Made by a program: the position numbers and the translations under genes. A DNA stretch of 64,000 bases, from the NCBI RefSeq assembly GCF_040801785.1, contig NZ_CP161805.1:2914001-2978000 (forward strand), given 5' to 3'. Shown here in pieces: positions 8,387 to 16,472 of the stretch (position 1 is the first letter of the stretch; each line of letters begins with the position of its first letter). Source of the stretch: Sulfitobacter sp. LCG007 (lineage in GTDB: Bacteria; Pseudomonadota; Alphaproteobacteria; Rhodobacterales; Rhodobacteraceae). Under the pieces are notes generated by a model that saw nothing but the letters and a program-made list of their open reading frames with translations, had not been told where the DNA came from and ran no database searches.

Positions 8387-9286
8387 CTATCTTGTCCGGG
8401 CGAAGGCGCTCTTCGCCCCCGCCGATTGCTGGATCCTGAAGATCGAACTGTTGTCCGGCGCGGGCGGCAGCGGCATCACCACCGGGACCTGCTCGATGCG
8501 CGGCGTCAGACAGGGCGATCCGGTGATCGTGCGCTCCTTCAGATCCTCCCAGAAGCCGCGCTGGCCCAGCCCGTGGAAATAGGCGCTCGACCCCAGCAAT
8601 GGCCAGGCGTCCGCGCTTGCGATTTCGTAGAAGAGGATGTAGCGCGGGCGGTCGCTCACGTTCGGGGCCGATCCGTGCAGGATGCGGGTGTGGTGCACCG
8701 TCATGCTGCCCGCCCTGCCGGTCAGCGTCACGATCCTGTCCTTCTCGAACTGCGGATCGTCGGGATCGATGGCTCCGGCGAAGACGCCGTCGACATGATG
8801 GCTCAGGATCGGGCCGCGATGGCTGCCCGGCACCACCATGAGAGGGCCGTTGTCGGCATCCACATCCTCGAGCATCAATCCGAAGGCCAGCAGGTCGTCG
8901 TTGGTATGCGGGTAGAAATGCCAGTCCTGATGCCATTCGACTGCCGCCCCGCCCCCCGGCGCCTTGGTGTTGAGCTTGGAGGTCAGGATGGTGGTGTCCG
9001 GCCCCAGCAGGGCGTGCATCACCTCCGTCATCCGCGAATTGCGCAGGATCTCCCAGTAATAGGGGTGCTGCCTGTGCGGAACCTTGATGCGGGTCAGCCT
9101 CGGATTGTCGGCCGAGTGACCCGTGTCGAGGTCGTAGACCGCATTGCTTTCGCTCACCCCTCGGGAGGCCTCGATCAGGTCGCGGGTGATCTCGCGCAAT
9201 CGCGCCAGCTGATCGGGCGTTACCGCATCCTCGACCATCAGGTAGCCGTTCTTTTCGTAGATCTCCCTGTCACGCTTGCTCAGCAT
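8387..9286 (-). CDS. Phytanoyl-CoA dioxygenase (PhyH) family Fe(II)/2-oxoglutarate oxygenase 2
   Basis: 299-residue oxygenase with a textbook PhyH layout. H119 and D121 lie in EWHQDWHFYPH and H204 in HTRILHGSAPN, forming the iron triad; R215 in RPRYILFYE is the likely 2-oxoglutarate ligand, and VPGSHRGP is the family signature. The start at 9286 is used because GGGGGAGGG precedes it; the frame extends 26 codons further without a better site. It lies between the HIBADH-like and SDR genes in one operon. Compared with the other PhyH protein (5567-6508) the triad is shared but little else, so the two probably act on different intermediates. Confidence 0.9.
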   Translation of the reverse strand: MLSKRDREIYEKNGYLMVEDAVTPDQLARLREITRDLIEASRGVSESNAVYDLDTGHSADNPRLTRIKVPHRQHPYYWEILRNSRMTEVMHALLGPDTTILTSKLNTKAPGGGAAVEWHQDWHFYPHTNDDLLAFGLMLEDVDADNGPLMVVPGSHRGPILSHHVDGVFAGAIDPDDPQFEKDRIVTLTGRAGSMTVHHTRILHGSAPNVSDRPRYILFYEIASADAWPLLGSSAYFHGLGQRGFWEDLKERTITGSPCLTPRIEQVPVVMPLPPAPDNSSIFRIQQSAGAKSAFARTR

Positions 9287-9320
9287 CACCGGCCCTCCCC
9301 CGCCACGCGTCGCGAAATCC

Positions 9321-10247
9321 TCAGTCGTCCCGGCCTTTCCTGGCCTCCTCCTCCATGTCCACACCGTTCAGGCGCGCGACGTGGTCGGTGAGCCAGGGCA
9401 CATAGTCGCCGCCTTTGCCGACCGCATCGACATGGGCGAAATACTGCAGCGCCGCGGATGACATGATGGTCATCATCTTCGCGTCCATGGCCATGGCGTT
9501 GACGTAGCGCAGGTCCTTGGCGGCGTTGGAGACGGCGAACTTGTGCGCGTCCTTCTCGCGATCCACCGCGTAGCGCATGAACGTGTCGAAGAAGCCGTTC
9601 GCCAGACGGCTCGACCCGATCACCTTGCGGAATTGCGCCGGAGCGATGCCCGCCTTGGCGCCCAGCACCACGGCCTCGGCATAGAGCGAGGCATATCCCA
9701 TCGAGACGAAGTTCATCAGCAGCTTCATCTTGTGGCCGTTGCCGGTCGCCCCAAGGTGGTTGATGTTGCCGCCCCAGCATTCGATCACCGGCAGGACCTT
9801 CGCGTATGTGTCGTCGTCGCAGCCCACCATGACGTCGAGCATGCCTTCCTCGGCCTCCTTCGGTGTGCGCCCCAGCGGCGCGTCCACCATCGTTACCCCC
9901 TTGGCCGCCATCTCTTCGGCCAGGGCAAGCGTCGAGGTCGGGTCCGCCGTGGTCGCGTCGATCACGATCAGCCCCTCGCGCGCACCGGCAAGGATGCCGT
10001 CAGGGCCACGCACGATGGCTTCCACCTGGGGGCTGTTGGACAGGCAGATATGGATGATGTCGCAGTTCTCGGCCATCTCCCGGGGCGAGCCGGCCTCGGT
10101 CGCGCCCATCCCCACGAGGTCGTCGACGGGTGCCCGGTTGCGGTTGCCCTTGACCCAGAGAGGGTAGCCGCCCTGAAGGATGTTCTTGGCCATTCCGTGG
10201 CCCATCAGGCCCACGCCGATGAACCCGACCGTCGGTTTGTCGCTCAT
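9321..10247 (-). CDS. NAD(P)-dependent 3-hydroxyisobutyrate-dehydrogenase-like oxidoreductase
   Basis: 308-residue beta-hydroxyacid dehydrogenase. The N-terminal Rossmann domain opens with GFIGVGLMGHGMAKNI. The substrate loop VDAPLGRTPKEAEEG and the catalytic lysine in GNGHKMKLLMNF follow. Family members oxidise 3-hydroxy acids such as 3-hydroxyisobutyrate, tartronate semialdehyde or threonate. The start at 10247 follows GAGGAGAACG. It is 11 bases after idnO and 34 before the PhyH gene. It is a distant relative of ltnD at 16469-17374, so two family members act in neighbouring acid-sugar modules. Confidence 0.88.
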   Translation of the reverse strand: MSDKPTVGFIGVGLMGHGMAKNILQGGYPLWVKGNRNRAPVDDLVGMGATEAGSPREMAENCDIIHICLSNSPQVEAIVRGPDGILAGAREGLIVIDATTADPTSTLALAEEMAAKGVTMVDAPLGRTPKEAEEGMLDVMVGCDDDTYAKVLPVIECWGGNINHLGATGNGHKMKLLMNFVSMGYASLYAEAVVLGAKAGIAPAQFRKVIGSSRLANGFFDTFMRYAVDREKDAHKFAVSNAAKDLRYVNAMAMDAKMMTIMSSAALQYFAHVDAVGKGGDYVPWLTDHVARLNGVDMEEEARKGRDD

Positions 10248-10258
10248 TTTCGTTCTCC

Positions 10259-11020
10259 TCAGATGCTTGCCGTGATCCCGCCATCGACAAAGATCGTCTG
10301 GCCGTTCACAAAGCTCGATGCCGCGGATGCGAGGAAGACGCAGGCGCCCACCAGTTCCTCGACCTTTCCCCAGCGTCCCGCCGGGGTGCGTTTCTCCAGC
10401 CACGCGCTGAACTCGGGATCCGACACAAGCGCGGCGTTGAGCGGCGTGTCGAAATAGCCCGGCGCGATGGCATTGCAGTTGAGCCCGTGTTTCGCCCAGT
10501 CCGTTGCCATCCCCTTGGTCAGGTTGGAAATCGCGCCCTTCGAGGCCGTATAAGGCGCGATGCCCGGCCGGGCGAGCGCGCTCTGGACGCTGGCGATGTT
10601 GATGATCCGCCCCTCGCCCCGCGCGATCATGTGCCGCGCAACGGCCTGACCGACGTAGAATGCCGAATTGACGTTGGTGCGCATCAGCCGGTCGAAGGCC
10701 TCGACCGGAAAATCCTCGAGCGGCGTGCGGTGCTGCATCCCGGCATTGTTGACCAGGATGTCGATGGGGCCGGTTTCGTCCTCGAAGGCATCGATGGCCT
10801 TTGCGACCACCGTGGCGTCCGTGACGTCAAAGCTCAGCGTCTCGACGCTGGCCCCTTCGGCGCGCAGGCGTTCGCCCGCCTCCGACAGCCGGGCGGCATC
10901 TCGCGCGTTCAGCACGATCTGCGCCCCGGCCTGCGCCAGACCGCGTGCCAGGGCGAACCCGATTCCCATGGAAGAGCCGGTCACGAAAGCGCGCCGGCCG
11001 CTCAGGTCGAACAGGTTCAT
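10259..11020 (-). CDS. idnO: Gluconate 5-dehydrogenase / 5-keto-D-gluconate reductase (SDR)
   Basis: 253-residue SDR. It is recognised by near full-length agreement with IdnO/Ga5DH: TGSSMGIG cofactor loop (14-21), VNNAGMQHRTPLEDF, catalytic set in SVQSALARPGIAPYTASKG (Y157, K161), and NAIAPGYFDTPLNAALV before the C-terminal VDGGITASI. In L-idonate catabolism it reduces 5-keto-D-gluconate to D-gluconate. It is first in a minus-strand operon and divergent from idnD, with a TGGTATACCA operator between them. Other polyol or sugar-acid substrates in this SDR branch remain possible. Confidence 0.88.
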   Translation of the reverse strand: MNLFDLSGRRAFVTGSSMGIGFALARGLAQAGAQIVLNARDAARLSEAGERLRAEGASVETLSFDVTDATVVAKAIDAFEDETGPIDILVNNAGMQHRTPLEDFPVEAFDRLMRTNVNSAFYVGQAVARHMIARGEGRIINIASVQSALARPGIAPYTASKGAISNLTKGMATDWAKHGLNCNAIAPGYFDTPLNAALVSDPEFSAWLEKRTPAGRWGKVEELVGACVFLASAASSFVNGQTIFVDGGITASI

Positions 11021-11051
11021 GCGGCCTCCCTCGCCATGCTTGCGGGCGGAG

Positions 11052-11094
11052 TTGACAACGTCCCGCAAACCCCCTTGCATGAATTGGTATACCA
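11052..11094 (+). promoter_or_regulatory. idnD promoter and GntR operator O3 (TGGTATACCA)
   Basis: A consensus -35 TTGACA (11052-11057) is followed 17 bp later by a weak -10 TTGCAT (11075-11080). The palindrome TGGTATACCA at 11085-11094 is identical to the two copies before the TRAP operon and would overlap the transcription start. The site also lies upstream of the divergent idnO operon, so it may control both. Confidence 0.6.
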
Positions 11095-11139
11095 TTTGAG
11101 TGGTGATGCAAGTCCAACCCCGGAGGAGGTGGCACCCCC

Positions 11140-12177
11140 ATGAAAGCGCTCTTTGCCCATGCGGCGCACGACCTGCGCCTGGCCGATGTGCCGCGCGACG
11201 AACCCGGACCGGGCGAGGTGCTGGTGCGCATGTCACGCGGCGGCATCTGCGGGTCGGACCTGCATTACTACCACAACGGCGGCTTCGGCAGCGTGCGCCT
11301 GCGCGAGCCGATGATCCTTGGCCACGAGGTCGCGGGTGTCGTGGCGGGTCTGGGCGACGGGGTGACCGGGCTTTCCGAGGGCGATCTCGTCGCCGTCTCG
11401 CCTTCCCGACCCTGCGGGGCCTGCGCCGAATGCCTGCGCGGTCTGCCGAACCAGTGCCTCAACATGCGCTTCTACGGCTCGGCCATGCCCTTTCCCCACA
11501 TCCAGGGGGCGTTCCGCCAGGAACTAGTCGCCTCGGCCGCGCAATGCGTGAAGGCCGAGGGGCTGAGCGCGGAAGAAGCGGCGATGGCCGAACCGCTGGC
11601 GGTCTGTCTGCATGCCGTGCGCCGGGCCGGAGGTATGCTTGGGCGGCGCGTGCTGGTCACGGGCTGCGGGCCGATCGGCGTGCTTGTCATCCTTGCCGCG
11701 CGCCGGGCGGGTGCCGCGGAAATCGTGGCCACCGATATTGCCGACCGGGTTCTGGAGTTTGCCCGGACGGCCGGCGCGGATATCACGCTGAACACTGGCG
11801 TGGATCGCGACGCGCTGGCGCCCTGGAGCCGGGACAAGGGCAGCTTCGACATTCTCTTCGAATGCTCCGGCGCCGAGGCCGCGCTTGCCGCCGGCATCGC
11901 CGCCCTGCGTCCGCAGGGCGTGGCCGTTCAGCTTGGACTTTCCGGCGACATGACACTGCCGATGATGATGCTGACCGCCAAGGAGATCGACCTGCGCGGC
12001 TCGTTCCGCTTTCACGAGGAATTCGCCATCGCCGTCTCGATGATGCGCGCCGGGCTGATCGACGTGAAGCCGCTGATCACCCACAGCTTCGCGTTTTCCG
12101 ACTATGTCGAGGCCTTCACCACCGCCTCGGACCGCAGCAGGGCGATGAAGGTGCAGCTGGACTTCGCCGCGTGCTGA
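11140..12177 (+). CDS. idnD: L-idonate 5-dehydrogenase (zinc-dependent MDR)
   Basis: 345-residue zinc alcohol dehydrogenase. Catalytic zinc ligands are C37 (GGICGSDLHYY), H62 and E63 (MILGHE). Structural zinc cysteines are C92, C95, C98 and C106. The Rossmann loop is GCGPIGVL. The GGFGSVRLREPMILGHE stretch is characteristic of L-idonate 5-dehydrogenase, which oxidises L-idonate to 5-keto-D-gluconate, the substrate of the adjacent idnO product. GGAGGAGG precedes the ATG. It overlaps the LysE gene by 7 bases. The neighbouring sorbitol/threonine dehydrogenase groups are less likely. Confidence 0.88.
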   Translation: MKALFAHAAHDLRLADVPRDEPGPGEVLVRMSRGGICGSDLHYYHNGGFGSVRLREPMILGHEVAGVVAGLGDGVTGLSEGDLVAVSPSRPCGACAECLRGLPNQCLNMRFYGSAMPFPHIQGAFRQELVASAAQCVKAEGLSAEEAAMAEPLAVCLHAVRRAGGMLGRRVLVTGCGPIGVLVILAARRAGAAEIVATDIADRVLEFARTAGADITLNTGVDRDALAPWSRDKGSFDILFECSGAEAALAAGIAALRPQGVAVQLGLSGDMTLPMMMLTAKEIDLRGSFRFHEEFAIAVSMMRAGLIDVKPLITHSFAFSDYVEAFTTASDRSRAMKVQLDFAAC

Positions 12178-12770
12178 CCTTCGCCCTTGCGGTGCTGCTG
12201 CTGATCGGCACGCCCGGTCCGGGGGTGCTGAGCACGGCGGGTTTCGGTGCCGCCTACGGCTTCCGCCCGTCGCTGCGCTATGTCCTTGGCCTGTTCCTCG
12301 GCACCAACCTGGTGATGCTGGCGGTCATCAGCGGCCTTGCCGCCGTGATCCTGTCGATCCCCTGGCTGCGCAGCGTGCTGATGTTCGCCTCTGTCGCCTA
12401 TCTTCTCTACCTCGCCGCGCGCATCGCCTTTGCCGGCGCGCGCATCGCCTTCATCGAGGCGAGGACCCCGCCCGGCATCGTCGGCGGGCTCGCGCTGCAG
12501 GCGATCAACCCCAAGGCCTATGCGGTCAATACCTCGCTCTTCACGGGTTTCGGCTTCGCACCCGACAACATCGCATTCGAGATTGCGGCGAAGGTCCTCA
12601 TCCTCAACGCGATCTGGGTTCCGGTCCATCTTTGCTGGCTATGGGCCGGGGTGGCCCTGCACCGTCTCGACCTGGCGCAGCGCACGCAGCGCGCGATCAA
12701 CATCGCCATGGCGCTGGCGATGCTGGGTGTCGTGGCGCTTGCCATCTGGTCGGCGGCGCGGGTGGCCTGA
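12171..12770 (+). CDS. LysE/RhtB-family exporter
   Basis: 199-residue membrane protein with about six hydrophobic helices. The family signature is the N-terminal TPGPGVLSTAGFGAAYG, followed by QAINPKAYAVNTSLF. Such proteins export amino acids or small organic metabolites. The GTG at 12171 is chosen because the family starts just before this helix; it overlaps the end of idnD by 7 bases, so translation is probably coupled. The stop codon directly abuts the stop of the convergent dehydrogenase gene (TGATCA). A role in exporting a toxic sugar-acid intermediate is possible but not shown. Confidence 0.8.
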   Translation: MLTFALAVLLLIGTPGPGVLSTAGFGAAYGFRPSLRYVLGLFLGTNLVMLAVISGLAAVILSIPWLRSVLMFASVAYLLYLAARIAFAGARIAFIEARTPPGIVGGLALQAINPKAYAVNTSLFTGFGFAPDNIAFEIAAKVLILNAIWVPVHLCWLWAGVALHRLDLAQRTQRAINIAMALAMLGVVALAIWSAARVA

Positions 12771-13712
12771 TCAGTTCACCGCCGTCAGCAGAGCGTCCCC
12801 GGCGAGGAAGGCCGCGATGTTGCCGCGCTGAAGCTGCCCCATCGCCGCGCGTGTCTCGACCGTGCCCGAGCCCTGATGCGGCTGGATGACGACATTGTCG
12901 AGCTTGTAGAAGCGCGGGTCGATATCGGGCTCGTTCAGGAACACATCCAGCGCCGCACCCGCCAGCCTGCCCTGCTCGAGCGCGTCCAGCATCGCCTCCT
13001 CGTCGATGGTAGAGCCGCGCGAGATATTCACGATGACGCCGCGGGGGCCCAGGGCGTCGATCACCTCTTTGGAAACGAACCTCTCGGTGTCCTTTCCGCC
13101 GACGAGCGCGACCACGAGATAGTCGACCGCGCTGGCCAGCGACACGGGATCGCTGTGGTAGGTCCAGCCCCGCGGCGTCTCCTTCTCGGAGCGGGCGAAA
13201 TAATGCATGTCCATCTTGAAGGCCGCCAGCCGGTCGGCGATGTCACGCCCGATGCGGCCCAGCCCCATGATCCCCACCTTGCCGCCGCTGACCTTGCGGT
13301 TGAGGCGGTATTCCCCCTTGGCCTTCCAGTTGCCCGAGCGCGCCCAGTCCGAGGCCTGGATCATCTCGCGCCCCTGCATGATCAGCATCGCCACGGCAAG
13401 ATCGGCCACATCGTCGTTCAGCACATCCGGCGTGTTCGTGACCTTGATCCCCCGCTCGCTCGCGGCAGCCACGTCGATGGCATCATATCCCACCCCGTAA
13501 TTGGCGATCACCCCGAGGTTCGGCAGCGCGTCCATCTCGGCCGCGCCGAAAGGCGCGTGGCCCTTGAAGGCGACGGCCTTCACCTGTGTCCGCACGGCCT
13601 CGTCGAGCCTTGCCACCTCGTCCGAATTGCCGATGAAAACCGCCGAGAAGCCCTCTTCGATGGCCTGACGGTCGGTGTCGCTGTAATTGCCTATGGCGAG
13701 GGTTTCGCTCAT
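12771..13712 (-). CDS. D-isomer-specific 2-hydroxyacid dehydrogenase (GhrB/hydroxypyruvate reductase type)
   Basis: 313-residue NAD(P)-dependent reductase of 2-oxo acids such as glyoxylate, hydroxypyruvate or 2-ketogluconate. The Rossmann loop is GLGRIGRDIAD (150-160). The catalytic arginine lies in NISRGS, the glutamate in FLNEPDID and the histidine in QPHQGSGT. It follows otnI by 68 bases on the same strand, so it is probably the last gene of the four-carbon acid-sugar operon. It may recycle a 2-oxo acid side product; the true substrate is unknown. GGGAGCAGG precedes the ATG at 13712. Confidence 0.88.
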   Translation of the reverse strand: MSETLAIGNYSDTDRQAIEEGFSAVFIGNSDEVARLDEAVRTQVKAVAFKGHAPFGAAEMDALPNLGVIANYGVGYDAIDVAAASERGIKVTNTPDVLNDDVADLAVAMLIMQGREMIQASDWARSGNWKAKGEYRLNRKVSGGKVGIMGLGRIGRDIADRLAAFKMDMHYFARSEKETPRGWTYHSDPVSLASAVDYLVVALVGGKDTERFVSKEVIDALGPRGVIVNISRGSTIDEEAMLDALEQGRLAGAALDVFLNEPDIDPRFYKLDNVVIQPHQGSGTVETRAAMGQLQRGNIAAFLAGDALLTAVN

Positions 13713-13780
13713 GACCTGCTCCCTATGTTTGTGAAAAAAGTCTCTCCCGGCCCGCAGGATCGGGTGGGGCGCCGCGACTG

Positions 13781-14557
13781 TCAACGGGCGGCCGCCCCCG
13801 CATCCCGCATGCGCCGCAGCCAGCCAAGCGTCGCATCGGTATCCCCGACCGGTTTGTATTCGGCCCCAACCGGCGCGTCCCAGCCGAGGCGTTCGAGCAC
13901 CCCCAGCACGTGCCCGTAGTCGAGTTCGCCATGATCCGGTGCGCCCCGATCCGGGACGGATGCGATCTGGACATGACCGATCAGCGCCCGCAGCCGTTCG
14001 AGCCGGTGGGTCACGTCGCCCTCCATGAGTTGCACGTGGTAGCAGTCGAACATGAGCTTCAGATTGTCGGCACCCACCTCGGCGATGATCGCCTCGGCCT
14101 GGGTCGTTGTCGTCAGGAAATAGCCCGGCGCGTCGTAGCGGTTGAGCGGCTCGATCAGGATCGTGATGCCATGCTGCGCGGCCAGCGCGCAGGCGTAGCG
14201 CAGGGCATGCACGAAGGCCGCATGCGCCTCTTCTCCCGTCGCGAAACCGGCCATGACATGGACGTTCCCGGTGCCGGTCGCATGCGCATAGGCGATGGCC
14301 TCGTCGATGGCAGCGCGCGCCTCTTTACCGCGCCCGTGGAGCGCGCTCAGCCCGTTCTCGCCGGCTTCACCGCGTCGGGTGTTGAGCCCCAGCATCCGCA
14401 GGCCGGTCTCCTCGAGCGCCGCCGCCACGAGCTGCGACGGCACGTCATAGGGCCAGTGACATTCCACCGCGTCGAACCCGGCGCGTCGCGCCGCACGGAT
14501 CGCGTCGGGAAGGGAGAGGCCGGTCCAGAGGAACCCGAGATTGGCGGAAAACCTCAT
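13781..14557 (-). CDS. otnI: 2-oxo-tetronate isomerase (hydroxypyruvate isomerase family)
   Basis: 258-residue TIM-barrel protein of the AP-endonuclease-2/hydroxypyruvate-isomerase superfamily. Metal-site residues are seen in ILIEPLNRYDAPGYF, MFDCYHVQLMEGD and GAEYKPVGDT. In the known acid-sugar pathway OtnI converts 2-oxo-tetronate to 3-oxo-tetronate. The assignment rests on family plus context: it overlaps otnC by 4 bases (ATGA) and follows otnK and ltnD. Hydroxypyruvate isomerase is the alternative name, used when context is missing. Confidence 0.85.
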   Translation of the reverse strand: MRFSANLGFLWTGLSLPDAIRAARRAGFDAVECHWPYDVPSQLVAAALEETGLRMLGLNTRRGEAGENGLSALHGRGKEARAAIDEAIAYAHATGTGNVHVMAGFATGEEAHAAFVHALRYACALAAQHGITILIEPLNRYDAPGYFLTTTTQAEAIIAEVGADNLKLMFDCYHVQLMEGDVTHRLERLRALIGHVQIASVPDRGAPDHGELDYGHVLGVLERLGWDAPVGAEYKPVGDTDATLGWLRRMRDAGAAAR

Positions 14558-15204
14558 TCGTCCCAGTCCACGTCGAAGGCCTCGACCACCTTGCGCACCT
14601 GAGCGTCCGTCAGGGCCCGCACGGCTTGCCCGCGCGTGAGCAAGGCCAGCCGCGCGGTGTCCTCCAGTTGCTCGATGGCGTCGCAGGCGGCCTCCACGTC
14701 CTTGCCTGCGACGACGGGGCCGTGATTGGCCAGCATGACGGCAGAGCGCTTCCCCGCCAGTCCGCGCACGGCGTCGCCCATCGCCGGATCGCCGGGCAGG
14801 AAGAAGGGCAGCAGCTTTACCCGGCCAAGTTTCATCACCGAATAGGGCGTGAGCGGGGGCAGGAAATCGTCGTCATCGGCATCAGGCATCAGCGACAGGG
14901 CGACGGCGTGGCAGGAATGCAGATGCACCACGGCACCCGCGCCGGACCTGGTGTCGTAGAAGGCCGAATGCAGGGACATCTCCTTGGTGGGCGGATCGCC
15001 GTCGATCAGATCGCCCCTGGCGTCGAAGCGCGACAGCCGCGCCGGGTCGAGCCGCCCGAAGGACGTGCCGGTCGGCGACACCAGCAGCCCGCCGTCGGGA
15101 AGGCGCGACGAGATATTGCCGGTCGAGCCCGAGGTCAGGCCCCGGTCGAACATGGATTTGGCCAGCAGGCAGATCCGTTCGCGCAGGCGGGCCTCCTCGC
15201 TCAT
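14554..15204 (-). CDS. otnC: 3-oxo-tetronate 4-phosphate decarboxylase (class II aldolase family)
   Basis: 216-residue zinc-dependent class II aldolase/adducin-fold enzyme. The signature TSGSTGNISSRL is near residue 24. The catalytic glutamate is E75 (KEMSLH). Zinc ligands are H94 and H96 (VVHLHS) and the later histidine of LANHGPVV. OtnC decarboxylates 3-oxo-tetronate 4-phosphate to dihydroxyacetone phosphate, which enters glycolysis. It overlaps otnK and otnI by 4 bases each. L-fuculose-phosphate aldolase is the related alternative, excluded mainly by the OtnK neighbour. Confidence 0.88.
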   Translation of the reverse strand: MSEEARLRERICLLAKSMFDRGLTSGSTGNISSRLPDGGLLVSPTGTSFGRLDPARLSRFDARGDLIDGDPPTKEMSLHSAFYDTRSGAGAVVHLHSCHAVALSLMPDADDDDFLPPLTPYSVMKLGRVKLLPFFLPGDPAMGDAVRGLAGKRSAVMLANHGPVVAGKDVEAACDAIEQLEDTARLALLTRGQAVRALTDAQVRKVVEAFDVDWDE

Positions 15205-16472
15205 GCCCGCTCCAGCCGCCCGAGAGCGTCCTCAAAGAAGGTCTCGGCCCCGAAATTGCCGGACTTGAGCGCAAGGCCGATGTCGTCGCCTTCAGAGCGG
15301 CAGAAACACCAGGGCACACCCGGCGCGATCTCCTGCCCGATGTCGAGCCGCGCGACGCCAAGTGCCTTGGTAATCGCGCCCGAGGTCTCTCCGCCCGCGA
15401 CGACGAAGCGACGCGCCCCGAGACGTCGCGCCAGCAGGGCCAGCTCCGCCAGCGCTGCCTCGACGAGTTCCCCGGCCTTCGCCACACCAAGCGCCTCCTG
15501 CGCCGCGCGGACCTCTTCGGGCTCGGCACTGGCGTAGATCAGCGGGGCATTGCGCAGATCCTGCGCCTCGAGCCATGCCTTCGCGTCGGCGATCCCCTCT
15601 GCGGCGAGGCGTTCGGGCAGCAGCCGAAAGGCCGGGCGTCCCGCGTCGATATAGGACGTTACCTGCGCGCGGGTCATGGCCGAACAGCTTCCCGATGCGA
15701 CGAAACCCTTGTCCCCGAGTAACGGGCGCGGCGCCTGCGGGGCATCCGCCGACAGCCGTCCTGCGCGGGCGTAGATCCCCGGCAGGGGCATGGCGATGGC
15801 CGATCCTCCGGTCAGCAGGGGCATGTCCGCGCAGGCCTCTGCGATGCCGACGAGATCCGCGTCCGCGACGGCATCCGTCACCACATGGGAAACGCCCTCG
15901 CCCGCCAGCCGGTCGAGCTCGGCCCGGATCGCCTCGGGTCCCTGTGCCACGCAGAGCCGGTCCACCAGGCCGACCTCTCCCGTCACCTGCGGTGCCAGCA
16001 GCCGCATCAGGTTGCTGTCGCGCATCGGGGTCAGCGGGTGGTCCCTCATCGGGCTTTCGGCAAGGGGCTGGCGTCCGACGAACAGGTTGCCCATGAAGAT
16101 CGCGCGTCCGTTCTCGGGGAATGCCGGACAGTAGATCGTCTGGTCTGTTCCCAGACGTTGCATCAGCGCCTCGCTCACCGGACCGATATTGCCCTGCGAT
16201 GTCGAGTCGAAGGTCGAGCAGTACTTCCAGAAGAAGCGTTCCGCCCCGGCCGCGCGCAGCCAGTCGAGCGCGGCAAGCGCATCCCTGATCGCCTTGTCCT
16301 TCGGGGCGGTTCGGATCTTGAGCGCGATCACCTCGAACGGGGCAGGATCATCCGGCGGCGCGGCGGGGACGCCGATGCGCAGCGACACCTGCCGCCCGCT
16401 GCGCGCCAGCAGTCCGGCAAGGTCCGTCGCCCCGGTGAAATCGTCCGCGATGCATCCCAGCAGCGCCGTCAC
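15201..16472 (-). CDS. otnK: 3-oxo-tetronate kinase (four-carbon acid sugar kinase, DUF1537)
   Basis: 423-residue kinase recognised by the full set of family motifs: ADDFTGATDLAGLLA at the N-terminus (substrate domain), KYCSTFDSTSQGNIGPV near residue 85, and the ATP-binding AGGETSGAITKALG near residue 365. OtnK phosphorylates 3-oxo-tetronate at C4. Length matches the family (420-430). Overlaps ltnD and otnC by 4 bases each, so the four genes are translationally coupled. No missing residues seen. Confidence 0.93.
   Translation of the reverse strand: MTALLGCIADDFTGATDLAGLLARSGRQVSLRIGVPAAPPDDPAPFEVIALKIRTAPKDKAIRDALAALDWLRAAGAERFFWKYCSTFDSTSQGNIGPVSEALMQRLGTDQTIYCPAFPENGRAIFMGNLFVGRQPLAESPMRDHPLTPMRDSNLMRLLAPQVTGEVGLVDRLCVAQGPEAIRAELDRLAGEGVSHVVTDAVADADLVGIAEACADMPLLTGGSAIAMPLPGIYARAGRLSADAPQAPRPLLGDKGFVASGSCSAMTRAQVTSYIDAGRPAFRLLPERLAAEGIADAKAWLEAQDLRNAPLIYASAEPEEVRAAQEALGVAKAGELVEAALAELALLARRLGARRFVVAGGETSGAITKALGVARLDIGQEIAPGVPWCFCRSEGDDIGLALKSGNFGAETFFEDALGRLERA

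Noticed and set aside
11100-12170. Long N-terminal extension of the LysE protein (556 codons)
   Set aside because: The extension is the idnD gene read in another frame, arginine-rich and without family features.
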